Assembly: GCA_025363815.1 (NCBI GenBank)
Contig: JANYLB010000012.1
Span: 21,122-85,121, forward strand
Direction of reading: 5' to 3'
DNA from: Actinomycetes bacterium
GTDB lineage: Bacteria > Actinomycetota > Acidimicrobiia > IMCC26256 > JANYLB01
Length of the DNA stretch: 64,000 nucleotides
The translations under genes and the position numbers were made by a program. Every line of letters begins with the position of its first letter. Within the stretch, counting starts at the first letter, position 1. Below, piece after piece: positions 43,236-52,520 of this stretch. Under the pieces are notes generated by a model. That model did not search any database and was not told the origin of the DNA. It worked only from the letters and a program-made list of their open reading frames with translations.

Positions 43236-45200
43236 TCAGTTGTGGCCGTCGCGCACGACGAGGGCCACGACGCGCATCGTGATGATCGTCGCGAGGAACA
43301 TGCCCGAGTATCCGATTGCCGCGAGGATAGAAGCGTCTCTCGCGTCCGGCTCCTGCGCGGAGGCGAGCAACAGGAGCGCCGATACCACGAGACTGAACAA
43401 CCCAACCGCGGCGAGCACTGCTCGGTTGAGGAGCGTCAGCACGAAGGCGGCGTCGTCGGGGTCGGCGTAGCGACGACTGCGGATGCTCAGCTGACCGCTC
43501 CGGAGCTGATTCGCAATTGCCTCGGCGGAATCGGGCAATGTCCGCAGTGACGGAAGGCTGCGCAGCAGCTCCTGGTTCAGCTGCGCCTGGAGCGCGTCGG
43601 AGTCGGCAGGAGTGACCATCGGACGCGCCAACTCGGCCGCGTGGGTCGCGGTCGAATACCCCGGCGCGAGCGTCCTGAGGGTGCCGTCGAGCGTGATGAG
43701 CGCCCGGGCGAGCAGCGTGAACGAATGCGGGACCGATAGGTGGTTCCGCCGCAACACGCCGATCATCGCCTGGAACATCCCGACGTCGAGACCCCCGCCA
43801 TGGCTCACATGCACGGCGAGGAACCGGCCGAGATCCGACTCGAGGCGGCTGACGTCGGCACCCGGCGGGGGCGGCGCGATCGCGAGCACCGCTCGTCGCA
43901 GCAACGCAGGATCGTTCAACTCCGTCGCGAGCAGCATCCCGCCGAGCGCTTGGAGCGTGACCGCGTCGAGCACACCCGTCGAGCCGAAGTCGAGCAGCAC
44001 GAGCGTGCCGTCGGCCTCCACGAGGATGTTGCCCGGATGGGGATCGGCGTGGAAGATGCCGTCGGAGAGCGTCTGGGCGAGGAACGAGCCGAGGAGCCGG
44101 TTGGCGAGCACCTCGCGTGACACCGGTGCAGCGTCGACCGAGGCCGCGTCGGCGATCGAATGCCCTCCCATCTCCTCGAGCACGAGCATCCGCCGCGTCG
44201 ACACGTGTTCGTAAACCTGGGGAATGCGGACGCCCTCATCGGCCCGGCGATTCCCTCGGACCCGCGCCTCTGATCGGGCCTCGGCAGTGAAGTCGAGCTC
44301 CTCTTCCACCGCATCTGTGAACTCGCGCACCAGCGAGATGATGTCGACCCGAAGCCCGAGGGTCGTGCGACGCTGCAGGAATCCCGCGAGCGACAACATC
44401 GCCTGCGTGTCCCGCGAGACGATGTCGGCAATGCCCGGACGCTGGACCTTGACGACGACCCGTTCGCCTGTCGTCAGCACGGCGCGGTGCACCTGACCGA
44501 TCGACGCCGCCGCTAGCGGCTCCCAATCGAACGACACGAACACATCTTCGACCGGCCGGCCCAGCTCCTCCTCGACCACGGTGCGGATGCCGGCGGCCGA
44601 CTCCGGGGCCACGCCCGCCTGGAGCTCGGTGAGCTGGGTGATCAGCGGCGCGGGAAGGAGGTCGCCGCGCGTCGACGCGACCTGTCCGAGCTTCACGAAC
44701 ATCCCACCGCATTCCTCGAGGGTCGCCCGTAGGCACAAACCGAATGCGGGATCGGCGATCCCGACAGACGAGGCGAAGCGCCGGTGCAGCAACCCCTGGC
44801 GCTTTGCGATGCGCAACACCTGCTGGAAGCGAAGCGGGGGCGCGATGGTGCGCTGCACCCGCCGGACCGGGTGGGGCATTTGCGGGAGCCGACCCAGGTG
44901 ATCCTCATTGGTCCTACGGCCCGGGCTCGCGATGAACTCCCACGCGATCGCGAGACCCATAGTGGAGATGATCGAGAACGCCGCCACCCGAATCGCGAGA
45001 TCCAGGTTTGACGGCAGCCGGTCCTGGTATGACACCGCCGCGACCAAGACGCCGAGCACGAAGCCGAGCACACCGGTGATCACGCTGCGCAGCGCAGCGC
45101 GCCGGATGCCGAGGAGGCGCGATGCCAACCAGGCCAGGAACAGCACCGGAAACAGGATCGCGACAAGCTCAATGGTGTCGTGGACGACGATGTTGATCAC
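43236..45200 (-). CDS. ABC1/UbiB-family atypical kinase-like membrane protein
   Basis: A 654-residue protein. Three helices lie before residue 95, then a UbiB domain with the family KxGQ motif (FVKLGQVAS, Lys170), ASIGQVHRA (Ala-rich loop), VVVKVQRPG, and HADPHPGNILV plus LLDFGSTG for metal and ATP. Two helices end it near 600-650. UbiB/Coq8 proteins use ATPase activity to support isoprenoid quinone or lipid metabolism. It is 52 bp downstream of the ABC permease gene on the same strand. The start is GTG. Confidence 0.85.
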   Translation of the reverse strand: MINIVVHDTIELVAILFPVLFLAWLASRLLGIRRAALRSVITGVLGFVLGVLVAAVSYQDRLPSNLDLAIRVAAFSIISTMGLAIAWEFIASPGRRTNEDHLGRLPQMPHPVRRVQRTIAPPLRFQQVLRIAKRQGLLHRRFASSVGIADPAFGLCLRATLEECGGMFVKLGQVASTRGDLLPAPLITQLTELQAGVAPESAAGIRTVVEEELGRPVEDVFVSFDWEPLAAASIGQVHRAVLTTGERVVVKVQRPGIADIVSRDTQAMLSLAGFLQRRTTLGLRVDIISLVREFTDAVEEELDFTAEARSEARVRGNRRADEGVRIPQVYEHVSTRRMLVLEEMGGHSIADAASVDAAPVSREVLANRLLGSFLAQTLSDGIFHADPHPGNILVEADGTLVLLDFGSTGVLDAVTLQALGGMLLATELNDPALLRRAVLAIAPPPPGADVSRLESDLGRFLAVHVSHGGGLDVGMFQAMIGVLRRNHLSVPHSFTLLARALITLDGTLRTLAPGYSTATHAAELARPMVTPADSDALQAQLNQELLRSLPSLRTLPDSAEAIANQLRSGQLSIRSRRYADPDDAAFVLTLLNRAVLAAVGLFSLVVSALLLLASAQEPDARDASILAAIGYSGMFLATIITMRVVALVVRDGHN

Positions 45201-45252
45201 GCTCGGGCCCGATCACCGATGGGCTGTATCACGATGACATGCTCCATTCTCT

Positions 45253-45981
45253 CTAGGGATCACGACGCTCGACGATGACCGTGCCGATCACGGCCAGGCC
45301 GACGGCCCACGCCGCGTACACGAGCACGGCGACGAACCACAGCGAGAGGCCACTGCGGATGCTGGTGGCGGGAATCGATGCGAACGCCGCGCGGAACGGA
45401 AGCACCGAGCCCAGGCCTTCGGACGCGAACACCGTCACCAAGGATTCGAGCACGAACATGTCGAGGAGCACCGCGGTGATGCCCAGAGCCGAGTTGCGGG
45501 TGATCGATCCTACGGCGATACCTAGGGCCACTGAGATTCCCGCGGCAAGGACATATCCGGAGACGGTCTCGACCAGGCGAGCGTCGATCGGGATCGAATG
45601 GCCGTAGCTATTCGCCACGATGCTCGCGACCACGAACGATCCGGCGATGGCGATGAGCGCGCTCACGAGCCCGACCGCGACGCCGAAGATCATCTTCGCG
45701 AGAATGAGCCGACTGCAATCGGGGACTGAGGTGAAGGTCGCTCGGATGGTCCCGAAGCGGTACTCCTGCGCGATGAGCTGGACGCCGAGCACGAGGAGCA
45801 GCACGATCACGAAGGTCGAGCTCACCGCGAGCGACTCGGCCGGATCGCGACCCTTGGAGGAATCGACGGCGATTCCGGCGATCAAGAGCGCGACCACGAC
45901 CGCGACCGCGACCGCGATCATCACCCAGGGGCTACGAACCGAGCGGAACTTGATCCACTCCCCGCGCAGCAACGCGCTCAC
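45253..45981 (-). CDS. ABC-2 type transporter permease
   Basis: A 242-residue permease with about six transmembrane helices (WVMIAVAVAVVVALLIAGIA near the start, TFVIVLLLVLGVQLIAQEY, then others). LIAQEYRFGTIRATFTSVPDC is typical of the ABC-2 permease loop. The GTG start overlaps the stop of the ATPase gene. Substrate unknown. Confidence 0.82.
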   Translation of the reverse strand: MSALLRGEWIKFRSVRSPWVMIAVAVAVVVALLIAGIAVDSSKGRDPAESLAVSSTFVIVLLLVLGVQLIAQEYRFGTIRATFTSVPDCSRLILAKMIFGVAVGLVSALIAIAGSFVVASIVANSYGHSIPIDARLVETVSGYVLAAGISVALGIAVGSITRNSALGITAVLLDMFVLESLVTVFASEGLGSVLPFRAAFASIPATSIRSGLSLWFVAVLVYAAWAVGLAVIGTVIVERRDP

Positions 45982-46940
45982 GAACCCGCCTCGCCGGCCC
46001 GGAATTCCTGGGTCTTGGAGGTGAGGCGGAGGAACGCGTCCTCGAGCGACGGCTCGCGCGGGGTGAGCTCGTGCAGCACGATTCCGTTCGCCGCCGCGAG
46101 CTCGCCGACCGAAGCCGCGTCGAGGCCCGTCACATCGAGCCGCAGGGACTCGCCGGCCCCGCCACCTTCAACCCCGCCACCTTCAGCCCCGACATCGTCG
46201 ACGACCACGGCGGCACCGGTGCGCGCGATTAGCTCACCGAGTCGGCGCGCGTCGGGGCTCACGACAGTGACGAGGGGACGTCCTTGCGTGCCGAGCACGT
46301 CGTGCAGAGAACCGGAGGCGAGCAGCCGGCCCTTTCCGATCACTACGAGCTCGTCGACGACCTGACCGAGCTCCGACAGTAGGTGGCTGGAGACGAACAC
46401 GCTCCGGCCCTGATCGGCGAGGTAACGCATGGACCTGCGGATCCACAAGATCCCCTCGGGGTCGAGGCCGTTCGCGGGTTCGTCGAGAATCATCACCGGC
46501 GGGTCGCCGAGGAGCGCAAGAGCGAGACCGAGGTGCTGGGACATCCCCAACGAGAACCCACCTGCTCGGCGTGTCGCCACATCGGCGAGGCCCACAAGAC
46601 CGAGCACCTCGTCGACCCGCGCGTCGGGAATCCGATTGGTGGCCGCGAACATGGCCAGGTGGTTGCGGGCCGACCGTCGGGGGTGAACCCCCTCGGCGTC
46701 GAGGAGCGCACCGACCGAACGCATAGGATCCGCCAGCTCCCGATACCGGTGTCCGTCGAACGTCGCCTGCCCCGAGTCGGCCCTGTCCAGTGCGAGCATC
46801 ACCCGCATGGTCGTCGACTTGCCGGCGCCATTCGGCCCGACAAATCCCGTCACCGCGCCGGGGCGGACAGAGAAGCTGAGGCCGTCGACGGCGAGGACAC
46901 TCCCAAATCGTTTGGTGATCCCCGACACCTCGATCTGCAT
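45978..46940 (-). CDS. ABC transporter ATP-binding protein
   Basis: A 320-residue ATPase with Walker A GPNGAGKS (about residues 35-42), an atypical signature FSLGMSQHLGLALAL, Walker B VMILDEPANGLDP and a switch His in VFVSSHLL. The C-terminal extension has a Gly/Glu-rich linker (GAEGGGVEGGGAGE). It pairs with the downstream permease through a GTGA overlap. The ATG at 46940 begins the domain. The FadE31 gene is divergent from it. Confidence 0.87.
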   Translation of the reverse strand: MQIEVSGITKRFGSVLAVDGLSFSVRPGAVTGFVGPNGAGKSTTMRVMLALDRADSGQATFDGHRYRELADPMRSVGALLDAEGVHPRRSARNHLAMFAATNRIPDARVDEVLGLVGLADVATRRAGGFSLGMSQHLGLALALLGDPPVMILDEPANGLDPEGILWIRRSMRYLADQGRSVFVSSHLLSELGQVVDELVVIGKGRLLASGSLHDVLGTQGRPLVTVVSPDARRLGELIARTGAAVVVDDVGAEGGGVEGGGAGESLRLDVTGLDAASVGELAAANGIVLHELTPREPSLEDAFLRLTSKTQEFRAGEAGS

Positions 46941-47008
46941 CCGAGGGATGGTAGGTCTTCGGCCGATTCTGACCGGGCGCCAGATCGGCTTGTAGCCTCG
47001 CAAACCGC

Positions 47009-48148
47009 ATGGACCTCACGTGGAGCGCCGACGAGCAAGCCTTCCGGGCCGAGGCCAGAGCCTGGCTCGAGACGAACGTTCCACCAGCGGGCCTGGCTTC
47101 GGGCGACACCCGCGAGGGCTTCGCCCGACACCTCGAGTGGGAACGCGCGCTGTTCGACGCTCGCTGGGCCGTCGTCTCATGGCCGCAGGCCTACGGCGGA
47201 CGCGACGCGAGCTTGTGGGAATGGCTCATCTTCGAAGAGGAGTACTCCCGGGCGGGTGCACCACAGCGGGTGACCCAGAACGGAATCTTTCTGCTCGCGC
47301 CGACGCTCTTCGAGTTCGGCACGCCCGGCCAGCGCGACCGCTTCCTCCCCACGATGGCGAGCGGGGAGGAGACGTGGTGTCAGGGCTGGTCGGAACCCGA
47401 TGCCGGGAGTGACCTCGCCGCCATATCGAGCCGCGCCGTGCGCGACGAGCTTGCCGGCGGGTGGCGGCTCAGCGGTCAGAAGACATGGACGACCAGAGGC
47501 GCTTTCTGCACGCACCTCTTCGGCCTCTACCGCACAGACTCCGATGCGGAACGCCACCGCGGTCTGACGTACTTCCTCGTTCCCCTCGACACCCCCGGCG
47601 TGACTGTGCGCGGCTTCGGTCGGCTCGACGGCGACGAAGGGTTCGCCGATGTGTTTTGCGACGACGTGTTCGTCCCGGATGATCTCGTCCTCGGTGAGGT
47701 CGACCAGGGATGGAAGGTGGCGATGGCCACCACAGGCTCCGAACGGGGCCTCACGCTGCGAAGCCCCGGTCGGTTTCTCGCCACCACGTCACGCCTCGTC
47801 GAGCTCGCGCGCGAGCGCGGCGCCGCCGATCCGTTGGTTCGCCAACGGATCGCCCAGGGTCAGATCGACGCGGAGGCCTACCAGCTCCAGACGCTCGCGA
47901 CCGTAACCAAGCTGAGTGCCGGCGAGCACCCTGGCGCGGAGTCGAGCCTCACCAAGGTCTTCTGGTCCGAGCTCGACGTGCAGCTCCACGAAACCGCGCT
48001 CGGTCTCGCCGGCCACGATGCTGAGCTCGAGGATTCGCCGTGGATGAAAGGCTGGCAGTTCGCCCTCTCCGGCCCGATCTACGCGGGAACCAACGAGATC
48101 CAACGCAACGTGATCGCCGAGCGCGTACTCGGCCTTCCCCGGAAGTAG
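47009..48148 (+). CDS. fadE31: Acyl-CoA dehydrogenase FadE31-like
   Basis: A 379-residue acyl-CoA dehydrogenase subunit closely like FadE31: EEYSRAGAPQRVTQNGIFLLAPTLFEFGT, SEPDAGSDLAAISS, AYQLQTLATVTKLSAGEHPGAESSLTKVFW and GPIYAGTNEIQRNVIAERVLGLP. FadE31 to FadE33 act late in HIP breakdown on linear ring C/D products. TAGCCT (46993-46998) ten bases before the ATG suggests a near-leaderless promoter. It is followed by its likely partner subunit and fadA6. Confidence 0.85.
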   Translation: MDLTWSADEQAFRAEARAWLETNVPPAGLASGDTREGFARHLEWERALFDARWAVVSWPQAYGGRDASLWEWLIFEEEYSRAGAPQRVTQNGIFLLAPTLFEFGTPGQRDRFLPTMASGEETWCQGWSEPDAGSDLAAISSRAVRDELAGGWRLSGQKTWTTRGAFCTHLFGLYRTDSDAERHRGLTYFLVPLDTPGVTVRGFGRLDGDEGFADVFCDDVFVPDDLVLGEVDQGWKVAMATTGSERGLTLRSPGRFLATTSRLVELARERGAADPLVRQRIAQGQIDAEAYQLQTLATVTKLSAGEHPGAESSLTKVFWSELDVQLHETALGLAGHDAELEDSPWMKGWQFALSGPIYAGTNEIQRNVIAERVLGLPRK

Positions 48149-48153
48149 GGCCG

Positions 48154-49110
48154 ATGCGGTTCGCGTTCACAGAGAACCAACTCGCGTTCCGCGACGCGGT
48201 GCACGACCTCCTCGCGAAGGAGTGCCCACCATCGGTCGTGCGCGACGCGTGGACAAACGAGACTGGTCGTAGCTCGACCGCGTGGACCGAGCTGGCCAAG
48301 ATGGGAGTGCTCGGTGCACTCGTACCCGAGGCCCAGGGCGGCCTGGGCCTCTCCGAGATCGACGTCGTGCTGCTGGCCGAGGAGACGGGTCGGGTCGCGC
48401 TCCCCGAACCGTTCGTTGAGCACATGCTGGTCGGCGCGCCCCTCCTCGCCACCGAAGCGGCGGCTTCGGGCATTACAACGGTGACGGCCGGCGATCCCCT
48501 AGTTCCCTACGCCGATACCGCCGACACGATCGTGCGCCTCGGCCACGAGAGCTTCGTCGCGGATCGCGACGATTCCACGTTGGAAGCACACCGCTCGGTC
48601 GACCACAGTCGGCGCCTGTTCAGCGTCGAGACCTCCGGATCGCCGCGGGCGCTCGACGCCGCCGAGGTCTCGACTGCCTACTGGCGCGGCACGCTCGGGT
48701 TCTCCGCCCAGCTCGTCGGCCTCGGCCACCACCTACTCGCTACCACTGTCGAGTACGTGGTTGCCCGCCGCCAGTTCGGCGTACCCATCGGCTCGTTCCA
48801 AGCGATCAAGCACAAGCTTGCCGACGTGCGGATCGCTCTCGAGTTCGCCGCGCCGCTGGTGTACCGGGCCGCATACTCGCTCACGGTCTCCGACCCTGCC
48901 GCGCGGACCCACGTCGCGATGGCCAAGGCGGCGTCGGCCGACGCCGCGACCCTCGCGGCGCGCCATGCCCTGCAGTGCCACGGAGCCATGGGGTATTCCT
49001 TCGAATACGACCTGCACCTCTGGATCAAGCGCGTCTGGGCGTTGGCCGCGGCCTGGGGCGACGCGACCTGGCACCGCGAGCTCGTCGCGCGCGCGATCCT
49101 TGACACCTGA
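48154..49110 (+). CDS. Acyl-CoA dehydrogenase, short FadE32/FadE33-type subunit
   Basis: A 318-residue acyl-CoA dehydrogenase, shortened in the central beta domain as FadE32 and FadE33 are (318-319 residues). ARRQFGVPIGSFQAIKHKLADV and HALQCHGAMGYSFEYDLHLW are preserved. Short subunits form alpha2beta2 heterotetramers with a full-length partner, here most likely FadE31. The ATG at 48154 is five bases after the fadE31 stop; an in-frame upstream extension would overlap fadE31. FadE32 and FadE33 cannot be told apart from this sequence alone. Confidence 0.8.
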   Translation: MRFAFTENQLAFRDAVHDLLAKECPPSVVRDAWTNETGRSSTAWTELAKMGVLGALVPEAQGGLGLSEIDVVLLAEETGRVALPEPFVEHMLVGAPLLATEAAASGITTVTAGDPLVPYADTADTIVRLGHESFVADRDDSTLEAHRSVDHSRRLFSVETSGSPRALDAAEVSTAYWRGTLGFSAQLVGLGHHLLATTVEYVVARRQFGVPIGSFQAIKHKLADVRIALEFAAPLVYRAAYSLTVSDPAARTHVAMAKAASADAATLAARHALQCHGAMGYSFEYDLHLWIKRVWALAAAWGDATWHRELVARAILDT

Positions 49111-49158
49111 TGCAACCCCGCCATCGCCCGGTGGCGTTCGAGAAAGCTGGATGACCCG

Positions 49159-50307
49159 ATGCCCGAGGCCTACATCGTCGACACGCTCCGCACCCCTGTT
49201 GGCCGCCGCGGTGGTGGACTGAGCGGCGTGCACCCAGCGGACTTGGGCGCGCACACCATCTCCGCCTTGATGGACCGCACCGGGATCGATCCGGCTGCCG
49301 TCGAAGACGTCTACTTCGGCTGCGTCGACGCGATCGGTCCGCAGGCGGGCGACATCGCTCGCACCTCCTGGCTCGCCGCGGGCTTGCCCGAGCACGTGCC
49401 GGGCACGACGATCGACCGGCAGTGCGGGTCGAGCCAGCAGGCTGTGCACTTCGCCGCCCAAGCAGTGATGAGTGGCACCAACGACGTGATCGTGGCCGGC
49501 GGCGTGCAGAACATGAGCCAGATCCCCATCTCCTCGGCGATGAGGATGGCCGAGCCGCTCGGGTTCACCGACCCGTTCAGCGGTTCGAAGGGTTGGGTGG
49601 CTCGCTACGGCACCCAGGAGGTGAGCCAGTTCCGCGGCGCGGAGCTCATCGCGCAGAGATGGGACGTCACGCGCGACGAGATGGAGGCGTTCGCGGTCGA
49701 GTCTCATGAGCGCGCTCTGCGCGCGCAGGCCGAGGGGCGGTTCGACCGCGAGATCGTCCCGTTCGGCGAGATCAGCCGCGACGAAGGCCCGCGTGAACCG
49801 AACTGGGACAAGATCCGCTCGCTCCCTCCACTCGTCGAAGGCGGACGTCTCACCGCCGCGCTGGCCAGCCAGATCTCCGACGCATCTAGCGCGATGCTCG
49901 TGGTGAGCGAGCAGGCGTTGGCCGTCCACGGGCTGACGCCGCGCGCTCGGATACACCACCTGAGCGTGCGCGGCGACGACCCCATCTTCATGCTCAGCGC
50001 ACCCATCCCGGCCACCGCTTACGCGTTGGAACGCAGCGGGATGTCGCTCGACGACATCGACCTTGTCGAGATCAACGAGGCCTTCGCGTCGGTGGTGCTC
50101 GCGTGGCAGCGTGAGACCGGTGCCGACCTCGCCAAAGTGAACGTGAACGGCGGCGCGATCGCGCTCGGACATCCCCTCGGCGCGACCGGCGTGCGCCTCA
50201 TGACCACCTTGTTGAACGAGCTGGAACGCACCGGCGGCCGCTACGGCCTCCAGACCATGTGCGAGGGAGGTGGCCAGGCCAACGTCACCATCATCGAACG
50301 GTTGTAG
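49159..50307 (+). CDS. fadA6: Thiolase FadA6
   Basis: A 382-residue thiolase matching FadA6: YIVDTLRTPVGRRGG, GCVDAIGPQAGDIARTSWLAAGLPE, DRQCGSSQQAVHFAAQAVMSG with Cys89 as nucleophile, GGVQNMSQIPISSAM, and GGAIALGHPLGATG and MCEGGGQANVTIIERL with the other catalytic His and Cys. FadA6 thiolyses a late ring C/D CoA ester and releases acetyl-CoA. It ends the fadE31-fadE32/33-fadA6 run. Confidence 0.9.
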   Translation: MPEAYIVDTLRTPVGRRGGGLSGVHPADLGAHTISALMDRTGIDPAAVEDVYFGCVDAIGPQAGDIARTSWLAAGLPEHVPGTTIDRQCGSSQQAVHFAAQAVMSGTNDVIVAGGVQNMSQIPISSAMRMAEPLGFTDPFSGSKGWVARYGTQEVSQFRGAELIAQRWDVTRDEMEAFAVESHERALRAQAEGRFDREIVPFGEISRDEGPREPNWDKIRSLPPLVEGGRLTAALASQISDASSAMLVVSEQALAVHGLTPRARIHHLSVRGDDPIFMLSAPIPATAYALERSGMSLDDIDLVEINEAFASVVLAWQRETGADLAKVNVNGGAIALGHPLGATGVRLMTTLLNELERTGGRYGLQTMCEGGGQANVTIIERL

Positions 50308-50474
50308 GTACCCGCTCGGCCTCGCCATCGCGCGCAGCGTCGCCAACTTCGGCCTCAACTGCCTCTGATACCACGATCCGTGAGCTTCGCGAAGTACTAC
50401 TTGCGGGAAGTAGCCACGCGCGCGAGAAGATCACCCATCGACCCCTGCCGCTCACTCCCCCACTGGAGCAGTAC

Positions 50475-50708
50475 ATGGCAAGCCCGGAAGCGTGGTTGGA
50501 CCTCTACGAGAGCTATCTCGGAGAGCGCCTTCCCGACGAGACGACATTGCGCAAGCTCGCCTTCACCGCGTGTGACGGAGACTCCCTCGCGCTCATGACC
50601 GGGATGCTGCACACGATCCGTGACCTCTCCGAGCAGCTCGCCCAGTTCTACGGCAACGCGCCCACCGATGTGCTCCGCATGGAGGTATTCCTGCCCGTCG
50701 CCCGCTGA
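50475..50708 (+). CDS. Small hypothetical protein
   Basis: A 77-residue acidic helical protein (MASPEAWLDLYESYLGERLPDETTLRKLAF). GGAGC lies seven to eleven bases before the ATG at 50475. The frame extends upstream but without a better start. The 167 bp before it hold no gene I can support, only a CTTCGCGAAG palindrome at 50385-50394. Function unknown. Confidence 0.45.
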   Translation: MASPEAWLDLYESYLGERLPDETTLRKLAFTACDGDSLALMTGMLHTIRDLSEQLAQFYGNAPTDVLRMEVFLPVAR

Positions 50709-50717
50709 GCGGCGGGT

Positions 50718-51557
50718 CTACGCCACGACCAGATCGGCGTAGCGGTCGAGCGCGGCCAACACGACGTCGGCCGGTGCCGACGGCAGGTTGAGCACCACTT
50801 CCTCGATACCGAGTGTGGCGTAGTAGTCGAGCTTGCCCTGCTCGGGCATCGATCCGAAGGGCACGATCCGCAACGTCGACGGATCGCGCCCGGCCGACTC
50901 CGCCGCCGCGTGGAGATCGCCCAGCGCGCTGCGTATTCCCGCGCCGCCGATCGGGATCCAACCGTCGGCATACTCGACGACGTGTGCGAACAACTTCGGT
51001 CCTGCCGCGCCACCAATCAGCACCGGCGGGCCGGGACGCTGCACCGGCTTGGGCCACGACCAGCTCGGCGCGAATCGCACATGCTCGCCTTCGAAGCCGG
51101 CTACGTCATCGGTCCAGAGTCGCTGCATGGCGAGCACGTGCTCGCGCACGACCGCGCGGCGCTCCCGCATCGAGTGGCCGTGATCTTCGAGCTCATCCTC
51201 GTTCCAACCGAATCCGACTCCGAACACGAACCGCCCACCACTCAGCAAATCCAGCGAGGCGACGGCCTTCGCGGTCACTATGGGCTCCCGCTGCGCGACC
51301 AAACAGATCCCGGTTCCGAGCACGATTCGCTTCGTGACCGCAGCCGCGGCCGCGAGCGCCACCAGCGGGTCCAGGGTGCGCCTGTACTCTTCGCGAAGCT
51401 CGGAATCGCCCGTCGGCGGCGGCGTGCGTCGCGACACCGGGATGTGGGTGTGCTCGGGCAGGTACATCGACGCGAGCCCGCGCTCCTCGACCGCGCGTGC
51501 GAGCGTGATCGGATCGATGGATCGGTCGGTGGCGAACATGGTCACTCCGAGGCGCAC
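50718..51557 (-). CDS. Luciferase-like, probably F420-dependent oxidoreductase
   Basis: A 279-residue LLM-family TIM barrel: RLGVTMFATDRSIDPITLARAVEERGLASMYLPEHTHIP, VLGTGICLVAQREPIVTAKAVASLDLLSGGRFVFGVGFGWNEDEL and a C-terminal EEVVLNLPSAPAD. This matches actinobacterial F420-dependent oxidoreductases. The GTG at 51557 begins the domain; the frame is open upstream but lies antisense to the SDR gene. It is divergent from that SDR by 21 bp. Substrate unknown. Confidence 0.8.
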   Translation of the reverse strand: MRLGVTMFATDRSIDPITLARAVEERGLASMYLPEHTHIPVSRRTPPPTGDSELREEYRRTLDPLVALAAAAAVTKRIVLGTGICLVAQREPIVTAKAVASLDLLSGGRFVFGVGFGWNEDELEDHGHSMRERRAVVREHVLAMQRLWTDDVAGFEGEHVRFAPSWSWPKPVQRPGPPVLIGGAAGPKLFAHVVEYADGWIPIGGAGIRSALGDLHAAAESAGRDPSTLRIVPFGSMPEQGKLDYYATLGIEEVVLNLPSAPADVVLAALDRYADLVVA

Positions 51558-51578
51558 GCCGGGTACGGTACGCCCTTC

Positions 51579-52484
51579 ATGGGAATCTGCGAGGGACGCG
51601 TCGTCATCGTCACCGGGGCCGGCCGAGGGATCGGCCGCGGCCACGCGCTGGAGTTCGCCCGCCAGGGCGCCAAGGTGGTTGTCAACGACCTCGGAGCCGA
51701 GCTCGACGGCTCGGGTGGCTCGACGGGACCCGCCGGTGAGGTCGTCGACGAGATCAGGGCAGCGGGCGGCCAGGCGGTCGCCAATGGCGACGACGTCGCC
51801 GACTGGAACGGCGCCCAGGCCATCGTGGGTTCGGCAATCGACGCCTTCGGCGGCCTCGACGTCGTCGTGAACAACGCCGGGTTCCTGCGCGATCGGATGG
51901 TCGTGGGTACCAGCGAAGACGAGTGGGACGCGGTGATCCGGGTCCACCTGAAGGGGCACTTCTGCGTGACCCGCTTCGCCGGCGCCTACTGGCGCGAGCA
52001 GGCCAAAGCCGGCGCTCCGGTCGACGGTCGCATCATCAACACCAGCTCGGGCGCGGGTCTCCTCGGCAGCGTCGGCCAAGGCGCCTACTCGGCCGCGAAG
52101 GCCGGCATCGCCGCGCTCACGCTCGTTGAGGCAGCCGAGCTGGGGCGTTACGGCGTGACCGCGAACGCGATCGCACCCGCGGCTCGCACCCGGATGACCG
52201 AAGCAGTCTTCGCACAGACCATGGCCAAGCCCGACGAAGGGTTCGACGTCATGGCACCAGAGAACGTCGCTCCGCTCGTCGTCTGGCTCGGCAGCGTTGA
52301 CTCCGTCGACATCACCGGGCGGGTGTTCGAGGTAGAGGGCGGCATCCTCTCCGTCGCCGACGGATGGCAACACGGCCGGACGATCGACCAAGGCCGCCGT
52401 TGGGAGCCCGACGAGATCGGCGCCGCAGTGCGTGACCTAATCGCTCAGGCGCCCGAACCCGCAGCGGTCTACGGCGCGAGCTGA
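51579..52484 (+). CDS. SDR, Hsd4/MFE-2-type 3-hydroxyacyl-CoA dehydrogenase-like
   Basis: A 301-residue SDR with the long multifunctional-enzyme-2 form: VTGAGRGIGRGHALEFARQGAKVVVNDLGAE, NNAGFLRDRM, SAGAG-type Ser region and AYSAAK. These act on steroid or branched side-chain hydroxyacyl-CoA. TACGGT nine bases before the ATG suggests a leaderless start. It converges with the thiolase gene through a strong hairpin. Confidence 0.8.
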   Translation: MGICEGRVVIVTGAGRGIGRGHALEFARQGAKVVVNDLGAELDGSGGSTGPAGEVVDEIRAAGGQAVANGDDVADWNGAQAIVGSAIDAFGGLDVVVNNAGFLRDRMVVGTSEDEWDAVIRVHLKGHFCVTRFAGAYWREQAKAGAPVDGRIINTSSGAGLLGSVGQGAYSAAKAGIAALTLVEAAELGRYGVTANAIAPAARTRMTEAVFAQTMAKPDEGFDVMAPENVAPLVVWLGSVDSVDITGRVFEVEGGILSVADGWQHGRTIDQGRRWEPDEIGAAVRDLIAQAPEPAAVYGAS

Positions 52485-52488
52485 CCTC

Positions 52489-52520
52489 GCCTCACCTACC
52501 CCACCCGGGCTAGGTGAGGC
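52489..52520. terminator. Bidirectional terminator hairpin
   Basis: GCCTCACCTA (52489-52498) and TAGGTGAGGC (52511-52520) form a perfect 10-bp stem with a 12-nt loop between two convergent genes. It includes the stop of the thiolase gene. Confidence 0.65.

Noticed and set aside
50385..50394. CTTCGCGAAG palindrome in the gap after fadA6
   Set aside because: A 10-bp palindrome is expected dozens of times in this length and it has no clear promoter context.
51558..52391. N-terminal extension of the LLM gene over the SDR gene
   Set aside because: The extension is the complement of the SDR and does not look like a protein domain; the family starts at 51557.
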